A DNA stretch of 64,000 nt from Neodiprion pinetum (Eukaryota; Arthropoda; Insecta; Hymenoptera; Diprionidae). Below the pieces are notes generated by a model that saw nothing but the letters and a program-made list of their open reading frames with translations, had not been told where the DNA came from and searched no databases. Shown piece after piece: positions 13,313 through 24,425 of this stretch. The first letter of the stretch is position 1. Every line of letters starts with the position of its first letter. The position numbers were made by a program, and so were the translations under genes. The stretch spans positions 1,118,501 to 1,182,500 of the forward strand of contig NC_060237.1 in NCBI RefSeq assembly GCF_021155775.2, read 5' to 3'.

Positions 13313-16300
13313 CGCTCCCTCGATTTGTAAAGGCGTGAAATAAGTTACTGGCACCGTTGCAAACTTCCTTACAGATGTAACGAGTTTCCGAAGACGGAGA
13401 ACGCGCGCGGGAAGATCCGCAGCCCTGGATACTCGATACCCTGGAAGCCTCTTTGCGCGCCTAGACGCGGTCTGCGCATAAATTCCATCCCGGTTGTTTA
13501 CGACGATGTTGGCGAAAACGATTCCTGAGACCAGTAAATTAAAACTTAAAGGATACAAGAAGAGGTTCTTCTCCGTCGGTATCCTCATCTTTTTATTCCT
13601 CCTTACAGCGGAGTTGATCCGCAGCTGCGTCGCTGCAGCCTGCAGGATATGTATAAGATAGGAGCCGTGCGGCGGGACGTCGGAGTAGGGCTGCAAATCC
13701 TTGATAGTTTAGTGAGTAAATACTCGATTGCGGATATATTTCCACCAGTTTAACATATCGAGCGTTTATAGAGCGGGGATCGGGATAAATAGATATGCCA
13801 ATGTACGCATCAGGGCACTACGCAGGGCTGCAGCGTAGACCGTAGGTACACACATACGTATAATGTGCAACGCGGTTACGATCGGCTACGGAATTGCACG
13901 TCAATTCTATGCAAATACCGCGTTTATCTCGAGAGATTATTGCCAGGCAGTATAAGTGGAACGCGATTACCGACTATTAAGAGATTGCGATTCTCGGAAC
14001 GATCGGGACCGCGGAGGATCCACGCTTCGAATCTCATCACGAATTCAATTCAGATCCGCCTTGCAGAATTTCGCAGCATTGCTTGCACTCACTCTCCTCG
14101 AGCCGCTGCAGCCTGCGTGTATTTCCCATCAAGTAAATGTGCGTTATACGCGCGCACCTGCGGTGCAATATCTCGATCCCTGCCCATCGGGCGATACTTT
14201 TTAATTAAACCATTTTTTACCATCGACTTTTCAGCCATTTATTTGACATCCGGGCCTCGGCTTATACACTCCGTCTAAAAAAAAAGGGTGTAATACGTGT
14301 ACTCGCGTACATGCGTCAAGTTCACCGACCCCATCCTCGACTCTGTATACATAAAGATTAACTCATAAGAAACGACGCGCTGCGCTTAAAGGTCAGCACG
14401 CAGCTACGCGATCGAAAGATCAAATTTCCCCTGACGTTCGCTAGCTCTCTCTCTCTCTGTCGATTATACATACGCACACATTCCGAGTAGCTGTATGCCT
14501 TTACGTTTCTGTCTATGAGTCTATGGGCGGGAAAAAATTTATTTACGGATGCAAGGTCGTGCAGTTAGGTTTGAAAAGGAAAAAGTTTTTGAAGAATTTT
14601 TAGAATTGATTTCAAACCTCAATACCATGGGGCCTGCAATCGTTTCGGAGATTAGAAATTCCGTGCGATTCTCACCCTGCAATGTAGCACAGCAGAACTG
14701 TTTGCGACAATTTATTGCATGGCCGACGCCGCCGCGTGGAGTGTGGAAACGGTTCGATTTTTATTCGACAATCGGACTATAATTCAATACTTCTGTTCCG
14801 CGCTCGCAGTTCTGCAGGGTGAAGTGCACGTTATCTGGTATTGTATTCACGAAATTCACTTTCCGTCACGTCGACTGGGTTGCGATTGTATCGCGTTTTT
14901 TCGACAAAAAACGGCTGCCCATCGATGCGCCTGTGTAAGGCACGTATAAATATCCGTTGTCGAGTATTTTCTGCATGTATACCAGTTTCAGTAGAGCCTC
15001 TCGATGTATCCGTAATGTGCGATGCAAATGCTGCAGAAACTCTGGAGGGATCTCAGATCCTGATCTGGATAAGGCGAAAGTCGGAATATAACCGACTCTG
15101 TTAACCGCACGCTCAGCGCCGATCCAAACGCTCTTCATACAAACTGTACTATACGTATATATACTATGCATCCTTCACGTGAGGAATTACCCAGGTTTTA
15201 TGGCCACTTGTTCTCTGAATTAAATACCAGACTTCGTCGAACACAGCATATTATATCGAGATTATTCAGCAGCTGTGGAAAAACTCCACTTCCTTGGAGG
15301 ATCCACTCGATGAATGATGAGTAACCGCGATGCACACTCGTGTTTACCATCCCATTTAAAGATACCCACCATTTGTTTAAGAACGCTTCATATGAATCAC
15401 GGTCAACTGGTAATAATAAATAATTGACGAAGAATTCAAGATTTTCAGATTATCAGATTTTGTGTCCGATCGTTTGCTGGGACGAACCTTCGACGTTATA
15501 ACAGTGTACAATGTATGGCCCTATTGCAGGAGCAAGTACAACGAGGAATGACAATAGTGATGTAATACGATATTTTGGAACAGCGAATGATCTTCAATCA
15601 GAAGATAGGTGTATCCGCACGGCGAGGTGGTATCTCGATCCTATACTGCACGTCAATTCGTGCACAAACGGACGTTGGTATAACGAGAGTCCCAGCGATA
15701 GCTGCGGCCATACGCGTTTATCGGCGTTCCGCAATTTACGCCGACATAAATTACGTTGCGTGTATAAGGTTGTAGGATAGCTTGGGTATACACGTATATA
15801 CGGGTGTACAAGAGTAGGTACACGTGATACAATAAGTACTTCGCATAGCGGGTGACGCGAGTTCCTTGTTGCGCATAGAGAATAAGGATCGGCATCAGAC
15901 AATGTGCCCCGGAGTCTCAGAGGCTGCACCGTTGGAGTTTACAGGTCCTGGATAGGTGCCGGAGAGAGGGAAGAAGCCTCGCGGAGACGGACAGTTACCA
16001 GGCACTCTCGCATCTTGCCGGGATGCAAATTTCCCAACACCGCGAGACGCGTTCGTGACTGCTGCAGGAGGAAATGCCGAGGAGTCTTGAAGTCGCTGCG
16101 TTGCCCTTCGTCGCTGGCTTCGAAGTAGTGAGGTGGGGGGGAAGGACGTCGCGGATGTCGCGGATCATGACGCGTGGGCGAAGGATGCCCATTCAACGCG
16201 ACCGAAGTCGCGTCGGTGTTGGCTGCCCGTAGCCAGACCTCGTCTCCGCGGGAATCAACTATACAACTTTCCATATCGAGAAGTTTTTAAGCTGCACCTT

Positions 16301-16382
16301 AGTGGTGGGATAACCAGGGGCGCCTACACGCCTTCGACGCGAGACAGCTAAATAGAGGTGGAGAACCTTCCCTGCCTCCACA

Positions 16383-16416
16383 GCTGCTGCCTGCTGCTGC
16401 CTGCCTGCCTGCCTAC
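16383..16416. repeat. CTG/CTGC microsatellite
   Basis: Interleaved CTG and CTGC steps end in GCCTACC. A similar CTGC repeat lies at 51222-51266 on the other side of the window. Confidence 0.85.
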
Positions 16417-17001
16417 CTCTCTAAGGCATTAATTATCGTTATTGCTGCTCCGCCGATTTATGCCTTATTCGCCTATGCTTCCCTCGTTTATGCGCTAGGT
16501 CATCTTTCCGGATTTTAACCCGTTGAATCGCGTGATACGCCTGGAATCGAATGAGGCATACGGAATTAAATAAACAAACCGCCCAAGTACACTGACGTAT
16601 TGAGCTGCTTGTGCTTTGTGGTTACCGTTAAAATAGATATACACTGCGGTATATTTACAGTATTAATTATTCAGGCCCGCCTTATTTTGTAATGAATCCA
16701 ACATCGTCTGATGTTTGCGTCTGATTACCAATAGCATTCTCATGAGACGTCATCTGATATTATAAAATTTAACACTTCGAGTCAGATTTAATTATAAAAG
16801 TCCCAAATATTTCTCTCTGCGCATATTCTCAATGCCGCACGACAAACGTATGTGTAATTCGCCTGAAATTACATGTTGATGGGCTAGCTATATCGATATG
16901 ACCGATCTCCGATATAATATTTTAAACAGGACGGATGGATGGCAAGGGTCATAGCGAACCGCATAATTAAAATTCGTCACAATCGTTTCATCGTGAACAT
17001 A

Positions 17002-17007
17002 TTTAAT
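17002..17007 (-). terminator. candidate poly(A) signal of TFIP11 (ATTAAA)
   Basis: On the minus strand ATTAAA occurs about 53 nt downstream of the TFIP11 stop codon. ATTAAA is the commonest variant of the AATAAA poly(A) signal. I saw no canonical AATAAA closer on this strand. Cleavage would be expected roughly 10-30 nt further, near 16975-16990. Confidence 0.45.
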
Positions 17008-17059
17008 TTATCTAAATTCTAAGACTTCACTGCAAGTATGTACAATGGTATTTACAATC

Positions 17060-20000
17060 CTATATCTCAGCCATGTCCAGTAACGCGTTCAAATGGGTCG
17101 GAGCCCATGTGGATCCGTTGTGGCAAACAAAGACGACGTTTCTATCGATGTAAGCCTGAACGTTGCCGACTTTATAAACTTGTTTCCCTTCCCTGTATCT
17201 GTTTGGCACGGGCATAAAGAGGATGCCTCTTTCCTCGCACCGCTTTTGTATGAGATCCTTGAAGCCTTGTGGAATTTGCGACGCGGTACGCACGGCCTCG
17301 GCAATTCTCTGAAGTGGAAAACATAGAAACTCGTCATTATAGATATCTGCGTTAACTACACGGCGATACAAGGATAAAATAAAATCTTTCTTCTCTTGTT
17401 CTCACCTCCATCCTGGGCTGAGCGGCTGGCGCAGACGGAGGTAGAGCGGTTTGAGTTCTTTCGAGATTTGTGAGGTAGGACACTTGTTCCATTGCTCCGG
17501 GTTGGTGTCCCTGAGGTGCCGCTACCGCTCTGTTCATCATGTCCAACGCCTTCTTGAAGTAGTCTGAAAATTCGAAATATTTTCATGAGCACGTTTAGGT
17601 TTTATTGCGACACGTCCTTTACGTGAGAAAAAACTTGACAGATACTCGCCCTTTATTTGCGGCTCTGCCAGCAGTTTGTCACTCAGCATTCCCTTCCATC
17701 CCATATACCAGTTGGTGACTTGATCGTAATTGGGAGAATGATTTAACCAGAGAGCCAGGACTTGAAGCCATTTGGGGAAAAAGAATTTATCCAGTAGACC
17801 TGCCATGGTGTGAATCGGCAGCATTTCGTTCCATTCAAATACCCAATTCCATTGGTCCAGATGCTGCTGGTGCGGGTTGATCACAAATTCGGCTAAAACT
17901 ACTTGAAGTTTTGGAATGATGTTCTTCACCAGGAAAGCTTCCATGTCTCCCTTCTTGAACACCAGGGACCACGGCTGCAGCATCAGTCTTGCTGATCTGT
18001 CCGAAGGATGCCACCCTCCTAGCGCTGAGCCCAACTTACGACGAATGATCGGATACACTGCGGTGTCTAAGCGATTACCTACGGAAAATCATGAACGGAG
18101 ATGAGGAAAGTAAGAGAATGTATTAAATCGAACTTAAATAATTCATCCCTTGTACTCCGAATCCGTTACCATTCTTTTATCACAAATTTCAGCAACTACT
18201 CTTACCTATCAATGGTAACCAGGGATGAATCCAGGTATGAATTGGTACTGTGTCGGTGAGAGGATTCCATTCCTCAACTTCCAGCGTCAATTTGGGTAGA
18301 ACCAACAAGTCGAGTATGTTTTCCAGTATCCATCCTGGCAGAAGAGGAATCCATTGCTCTAGAAGCTCGACTAGAGGATCAGGTTGCCGGCAAGCCCACT
18401 GTCTGAAAGAGTCAACACCTACGTAAGTTCCACTAATCAGCTGATATCTGACAATGTAATTTTCTGAAGACAAAAATACTCACTGTACAGCGCCTCTTAT
18501 TGACGGCATCCAAGAGTTCCATACTAGTTGATCGTAGGGTTGCAGAGCTCCGCTTTGCAAGGTGCTTCTGCCACTTTCAAGAATATTTTTCCACTGCTTG
18601 AATAGTGGAATGGGGTGCGTAGGGTTCGTCAATGGATTCCAAGTAGATAAGAATTCCTTAACTTTGGGACCGACCAGGCCTGTGGCAAGTTCACCTAATT
18701 CGTACATTTTATACTCTTCGTAATATTTCTCCTGAAGATCTTTGAAGGCTGCTGCAGTTTCCTCTAGGGACAGATCATTGGATTGGTCCATGAGCTGATC
18801 GACGATAGATAGAACGTTTTCCAGAGTGTCCATTAGCTGTTCGTGCTGGTCTACTATCTTAGATAAGTTTGACCTTTCCGCCTCAAGAGCTACCACCCTG
18901 TCGGACATATGACGAGTTCGGCGATCGTTCTGTATAATGTCTTGCTCGCACAAATCGACTAGCAAATTGAGATTATGGCGGAGTTCAGGGAGGGCGAAAT
19001 TCACGCCTGTTTTCTTTACATCGACCGGTGTAACAGTCTCATCGGGTCGCTGTTGTCCACCACCGATTGCATGATAGCCGCTTAACACTCGTTGTTCAGG
19101 TCCTGTCATGTCGATGACTTTGACTTTGCTCATTTCACTGTTCAACTGAACTTTTCGGTTCGGTCTTAACTTGCCATCCTCCAGTACTTGGTCAACGCTC
19201 CTGTAACAATATCTCACTTTCTTCTTGCTGACCGTCTCCCCCTTTCGCCATTGCGATAATTTTGCTTTGAACTCCTTCTCCTCCTCTACATCCTCGTCTT
19301 TTTTCTTTTCAGGCACCTTGGCCAATTTTTCTGGACCATAAGCACCTATCGCTCCCCTGCCTTTACGGAGATGAGCCTCTACCGGAGCCATTATACCTTG
19401 CAACTTCTTACCGAGACCTTTACCGGGTTCAAAACCCATCTATAACAGGAAAATCCGACACACTGGTCATCGCAGGTGAATATTCTTTCATTAATAGGTA
19501 ACAAACGAACCGTGTACTAACCTGAAGCAAGAGTTTCGCTCCAATTCCTTTTGTGTGCATTTCCCAACTTCCGACTCCTGATTTCATAAGTACTGGGTTA
19601 ACTGATGTTCTTTTTTTTCGCAGACCAGCTATGTCACCTTCTAGATTCAAGGAAAATGATGGCTTTGCTCTAGCGAAGCTCGGTCCTTGGTCATCTGAGT
19701 CACTGGAATGTAAAAGAACAGGATATGGATTGTACAAAGGCGTAAAAATGGGAGCGATAGCTGTGGAAGAGTGATTGTAGAGCTTAGAATTTCATGACAC
19801 TAATTTATGTTGATGACACAATGAGTTTGATTGTGCTGAGAATAGAAAATTGTACAATAAACTGATATTTAATATCACTACAATGATTGATAATTCATAA
19901 ACTATAAGTAGAAAAAATATATTAAAAGCTATACCTAGAACTGTTGGGAACGTAATCAGCATCTCCTCGTTTTGGCCGACCACCTTCGTCGTCATCATCT

Positions 20001-20360
20001 TTGTCTCCATCAGATTCTTTCTTGTCATCCTTGGGCTGTCCAGCTTGCTGAATACCACCGGCAACAAAACTAACTGGTGCGGTGTAATTCTTGGGGCCAC
20101 GATTTGATGATTTAAAGGAAGGTCGTGCTGGCACTTCTTCTTCATCACTGTCATCAGCCCATATTCCTGACGATTACATTTAGTGATGGAGAAATATGTG
20201 AATGTAACAGAGTTAGGAGAATTCAAAGTAAGATAATAGATTTTTGCTTACCAAGCATCTGTTGTTTTTTGGACAGTTTTCGCCGAGGACGATTAATGTT
20301 GAATTCATTGTCCAGATCGTAGTCTGTTATTTCAAAACTTTCGACTTCGTCCTCAGACAT
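17060..20360 (-). CDS. TFIP11: TFIP11, spliceosome-disassembly G-patch protein (8 exons)
   Basis: The product is the TFIP11/Ntr1 (Spp382) family protein, which recruits and activates the DEAH helicase DHX15/Prp43 to take apart post-splicing intron-lariat spliceosomes in the nucleus. Coding exons: 20360-20252, 20166-19935, 19702-19522, 19439-18484, 18402-18206, 18078-17650, 17563-17406, 17308-17060. They total 2,511 nt, giving 836 residues plus TAG, close to the human length as I recall it. Visible: an acidic N-terminus with the TIP_N-like [13 protein letters not shown] segment (residues about 9-21); a G-patch at about 160-207 ([20 protein letters not shown]) split by intron 3; [17 protein letters not shown] at 538-554; NPHQQH and FFPKWLQVL blocks in exon 6; and the GKQVYKVG...YIDR C-terminus. 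Six introns are GT-AG with compatible phases. Intron 6 fits the family only as GC-AG. The start is the first ATG, 6 codons before the conserved N-terminal block. Drosophila calls the orthologue septin-interacting protein 1. Confidence 0.96.
17564..17649 (-). other. GC-AG intron (TFIP11 intron 6)
   Basis: The nearby GT donor (GA|GTATCT) joined to the downstream TTTTCAG acceptor shifts out of the conserved frame. Using the GC donor (AAGG|GCGAGT) gives phase 1 and the joint [16 protein letters not shown], which matches the family's VKDKFNEALDIMNRAV-type sequence in position and length. The intron is 86 nt. GC-AG introns are a known minor class spliced by the major spliceosome; the rest of this donor fits the consensus well. 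Confidence 0.8.
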
Positions 20361-20784
20361 TATAAGATCGATAGAATATCTCGGATCAAAAATCTAGGAA
20401 TTTGAGGTTAACCCGATGCCTCGAACGTTTCTGAGTGAGACCACGTAACTGGAGTCGATGCGAACTTATTCTATAAAACAGAAGACTTTAGAGTACCCTT
20501 GTGCTGTGTAGATATTGAATATCAGGTGATTTCATGTTAAAAACATCCCAGTGTCAAAAACACCAAATCGTAAACAACCATGCTCAAACTACGTTATTCT
20601 CTAGCGGACTCACGTTGGTCGGTTTCGTAAGCTCGATGTACTCCAGTGATTTCGTAGTAGCTAACGTAGGTACTGCGACTAATGAAGTATTCTGTAATGC
20701 CGATGAGGCCGGAGAAGTTATGAACGACGTAGCTATCTGAAATATCGACATAAATTTAAAGAACAAATCAGATGTACACAGTCT
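20361..20784. promoter_or_regulatory. TFIP11 upstream region between gene and satellite
   Basis: This interval of about 420 bp must hold the TFIP11 5' UTR and probably its core promoter, because the satellite begins right behind it. I see no clear TATA box at a useful distance. It also contains a possible minus-strand exon (20614-20736), listed separately. Confidence 0.4.
20614..20736 (-). CDS. possible internal exon, product unknown
   Basis: On the minus strand a TTTCAG acceptor (ending 20737) is followed by 123 nt, exactly 41 codons. They are open in the frame IATSFITSPASSALQNTS and end at AAC|GTGAGT, a good donor. I do not recognise the peptide, which is rich in Ser, Thr and Ala. If real, it would belong to a 5' extension of TFIP11 or to another minus-strand transcript with flanking exons elsewhere; no partner exon was identified. 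The plus strand is also open here, so chance is a serious alternative. Confidence 0.18.
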
Positions 20785-20985
20785 AAAACTACGGGTGATG
20801 AAAAATGAACGGACTAGCAGCTAAGTGGAATTACTACGTGTTTTTGTCGTATTTCCTCATCGAACGGAGCTACGGCGATCTATTTGCACTTTTTTGAACT
20901 CTTCGGGAGATAATTTGTCGGGACGGGGTCATACAAGTCAAATCTGAGTTCAAAAATTTTTCGGCCAAAAAATGAAGAAAAAGTA
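20785..20985 (+). repeat. left-edge diverged satellite monomer
   Basis: From about 20836, and more weakly from about 20785, the sequence follows the satellite unit in order but with many differences: a GTTTTTGTCGTATTTCCTC-like stretch, then a GAACTCTTCGGG segment in place of GAGTTCCTGGGG, then a GGTCATACAAGTCAAATCTG segment in place of GGTCATTTAAATCGAATCTG. It passes into near-identical units at about 20940-20985. Old, unhomogenised monomers at array edges are typical of satellites. Confidence 0.65.
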
Positions 20986-23900
20986 AGGCTAACCCCTTTG
21001 CATTTTTGTCGAAAATTTTCGCGATTTTGAAAAGTGCTGGAATAAATTCTTTCTGGCACTATTCCGACGTAATTTTGCGAGAGAAATCGATTGGGCGCAG
21101 TCCCGATACGCTGCAATCAACGCATCAAAAGTTACAGCCAAAAAACGAGAACCTGTTTTTAAGACATTTTTCAGCAGGTGCTTTTTGGTTCGTAACTTCT
21201 CTCCTGTTGATCCCACGCTCCTTTCGCTGCGTTGTCTGAGTTCCTGGGGGTCCAGTTAGTCAGGAAAGGGTCATTTAAATCGAATCTGAGACCAAAAATT
21301 TTTCGGCCAAAAAATGAAGAAAAAGTAAGGCTAACCCCTTTGCATTTTTGTCGAAAATTTTCGCGATTTTGAAAAGTGCTGGAATGAATTCTTTCTGGCA
21401 CTATTCCGACGTAATTTTGCGAGAGAAATCGATTGGGCGCAGTCCCGATACGCTGCGATCAACGCATCAAAAGTTACAGCCAAAAAACGAGAACCTGTTT
21501 TTAAGACATTTTTCAGCAGGTGCTTTTTGGTTCGTAACTTCTCTCCTGTTGATCCCACGCTCCTTTCGCTGCGTTTTCTGAGTTCCTGGGGGTCCAGTTA
21601 GTCAGGAAAGGGTCATTTAAATCGAATCTGAGACCAAAAATTTTTCGGCCAAAAAATGAAGAAAAAGTAAGGCTAACCCCTTTGCATTTTTGTCGAAAAT
21701 TTTCGCGATTTTGAAAAGTGCTGGAATAAATTCTTTCTGGCACTATTCCGACGTAATTTTGCGAGAGAAATCGATTGGGCGCAGTCCCGATACGCTGCGA
21801 TCAACGCATCAAAAGTTACAGCCAAAAAACGAGAACCTGTTTTTAAGACATTTTTCAGCAGGTGCTTTTTCGTTCGTAACTTCTCTCCTGTTGATCCCAC
21901 GCTCCTTTCGCTGCGTTTTCTGAGTTCCTGGGGGTCCAGTTAGTCAGGAAAGGGTCATTTGAATCGAATCTTAGACCAAAAATTTTTCGGCCAAAAAATG
22001 AAGAAAAAGTAAGGCTAACCCCTTTGCATTTTTGTCGAAAATTTTCGCGATTTTGAAAAGTGCTGGAATAAATTCTTTCTGGCACTATTCCGACGTAATT
22101 TTGCGAGAGAAATCGATTGGGCGCAGTCCCGATACGCTGCGATCAACGCATCAAAAGTTACAGCCAAAAAACGAGAACCTGTTTTTAAGACATTTTTCAG
22201 CAGGTGCTTTTTCGTTCGTAACTTCTCTCCTGTTGATCCCACGCTCCTTTCGCTGCGTTTTCTGAGTTCCTGGGGGTCCAGTTAGTCAGAAAAGGGTCAT
22301 TTGAATCGAATCTGAGACCAAAAATTTTTCGGCCAAAAAATGAAGAAAAAGTAAGGCTAACCCCTTTGCATTTTTGTCGAAAATTTTCGCGATTTTGAAA
22401 AGTGCTGGAATAAATTCTTTCTGGCACTATTCCGACGTAATTTTGCGAGAGAAATCGATTGGGCGCAGTCCCGATACGCTGCAATCAACGCATCAAAAGT
22501 TACAGCCAAAAAACGAGAACCTGTTTTTAGGACATTTTTCAGCAGGTGCTTTTTCGTTCGTAACTTCTCTCCTGTTGATCCCACGCTCCTTTCGCTGCGT
22601 TTTCTGAGTTCCTGGGGGTCCAGTTAGTCAGAAAAGGGTCATTTGAATCGAATCTGAGACCAAAAATTTTTCGGCGAAAAAATGAAGAAAAAGTAAGGCT
22701 AACCCCTTTGCATTTTCGTCGAAAATTTTCGCGATTTTGAAAAGTGCTGGAATAAATTCTTTCTGGCACTATTCCGACGTAATTTTGCGAGAGAAATCGA
22801 TTGGGCGCAGTCCCGATACGCTGCGATCAACGCATCAAAAGTTACGGCCAAAAAACGAGAACCTGTTTTTAAGACATTTTTCAGCAGGTGCTTTTTTGTT
22901 CGTAACTTCTCTCCTGTTGATCCCACGCTCCTTTCGCTGCGTTTTCTGAGTTCCTGGGGGTCCAGTTAGTCAGGAAAGGGTCGTTTAAATCGAATCTGAG
23001 ACCAAAAATTTTTCGGCCCAAAAATTAAGAAAAAGTAAGGCTAACCCCTTTGCATTTTTGTCGAAAATTTTCGCGATTTTGAAAAGTGCTGGAATAAATT
23101 CTTTCTGGCACTATTCCGACGTAATTTTGCGAGAGAAATCGATTGGGCGCAGTCCCGATACGCTGCGATCAACGCATCAAAAGTTACAGCCAAAAAACGA
23201 GAACCTGTTTTTAAGACATTTTTCAGCAGGTGCTTTTTCGTTCGTAACTTCTCTCCTGTTGATCCCACGCTCCTTTCGCTGCGTTTTCTGAGTTCCTGGG
23301 GGTCCAGTTAGTCAGGAAAGGGTCATTTGAATCGAATCTGAGACCAAAAATTTTTCGGCCAAAAAATGAAGAAAAAGTAAGGCTAACCCCTTTGCATTTT
23401 TGTCGAAAATTTTCGCGATTTTGAAAAGTGCTGGAATAAATTCTTTCTGGCACTATTCCGACGTAATTTTGCGAGAGAAATCGATTGGGCGCAGTCCCGA
23501 TACGCTGCGATCAACGCATCAAAAGTTACAGCCAAAAAACGAGAACCTGTTTTTAAGACATTTTTCAGCAGGTGCTTTTTCGTTCGTAACTTCTCTCCTG
23601 TTGATCCCACGCTCCTTTCGCTGCGTTTTCTGAGTTCCTGGGGGTCCAGTTAGTCAGGAAAGGGTCATTTAAATCGAATCTGAGACCAAAAATTTTTCGG
23701 CCAAAAAATGAAGAAAAAGTAAGGCTAACCCCTTTGCATTTTTGTCGAGAATTTTCGCGATTTTGAAAAGTGCTGGAATAAATTCTTTCTGGCACTATTC
23801 CGACGTAATTTTGCGAGAGAAATCGATTGGGCGCAGTCCCGATACGCTGCGATCAACGCATCAAAAGTTACAGCCAAAAAACGAGAACCTGTTTTTAAGA

Positions 23901-24425
23901 CATTTTTCAGCAGGTGCTTTTTGGGTCGTAACTTCTCTCCTGTTGATCCCACGCTCCTTTCGCTGCGTTTTCTGAGTTCCTGGGGGTCCAGTTAGTCAGG
24001 AAAGGGTCATTTAAATCGAATCTGAGACCAAAAATTTTTCGGCCAAAAAATGAAGAAAAAGTAAGGCTAACCCCTTTGCATTTTTGTCGAAAATTTTCGC
24101 GATTTTGAAAAGTGCTGGAATAAATTCTTTCTGGCACTATTCCGACGTAATTTTGCGAGAGAAATCGATTGGGCGCAGTCCCGATACGCTGCAATCAACG
24201 CATCAAAAGTTACAGCCAAAAAACGAGAACCTGTTTTTGAGACATTTTTCAGCAGGTGCTTTTTGGTTCGTAACTTCTCTCCTGTTGATCCCACGCTCCT
24301 TTCGCTGCGTTGTCTGAGTTCCTGGGGGTCCAGTTAGTCAGGAAAGGGTCATTTAAATCGAATCTGAGACCAAAAATTTTTCGGCCAAAAAATGAAGAAA
24401 AAGTAAGGCTAACCCCTTTGCATTT

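Larger units (their letters stand above)
1..16979. other. gene-poor region with microsatellites
   Basis: I see no exon here that I can support. Open stretches exist on both strands, but they are short, overlap in several frames, lack recognisable domains, often lack an ATG, and are rich in Arg/Ser/Thr/His as expected from CpG- and CA-rich noncoding DNA. Visible content is low-complexity DNA: T-run near 813-831, CT/ATCT repeats near 1613-1660, CT repeat 2771-2789, GA repeat 3879-3909, TTCG repeat 13289-13312, CAG runs near 11764 and 11855-11886, and a CTGC/CTG run 16383-16416. An 18-bp perfect palindrome lies at 8749-8766. The region could be intergenic or a long intron; small exons cannot be excluded. 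Confidence 0.55.
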
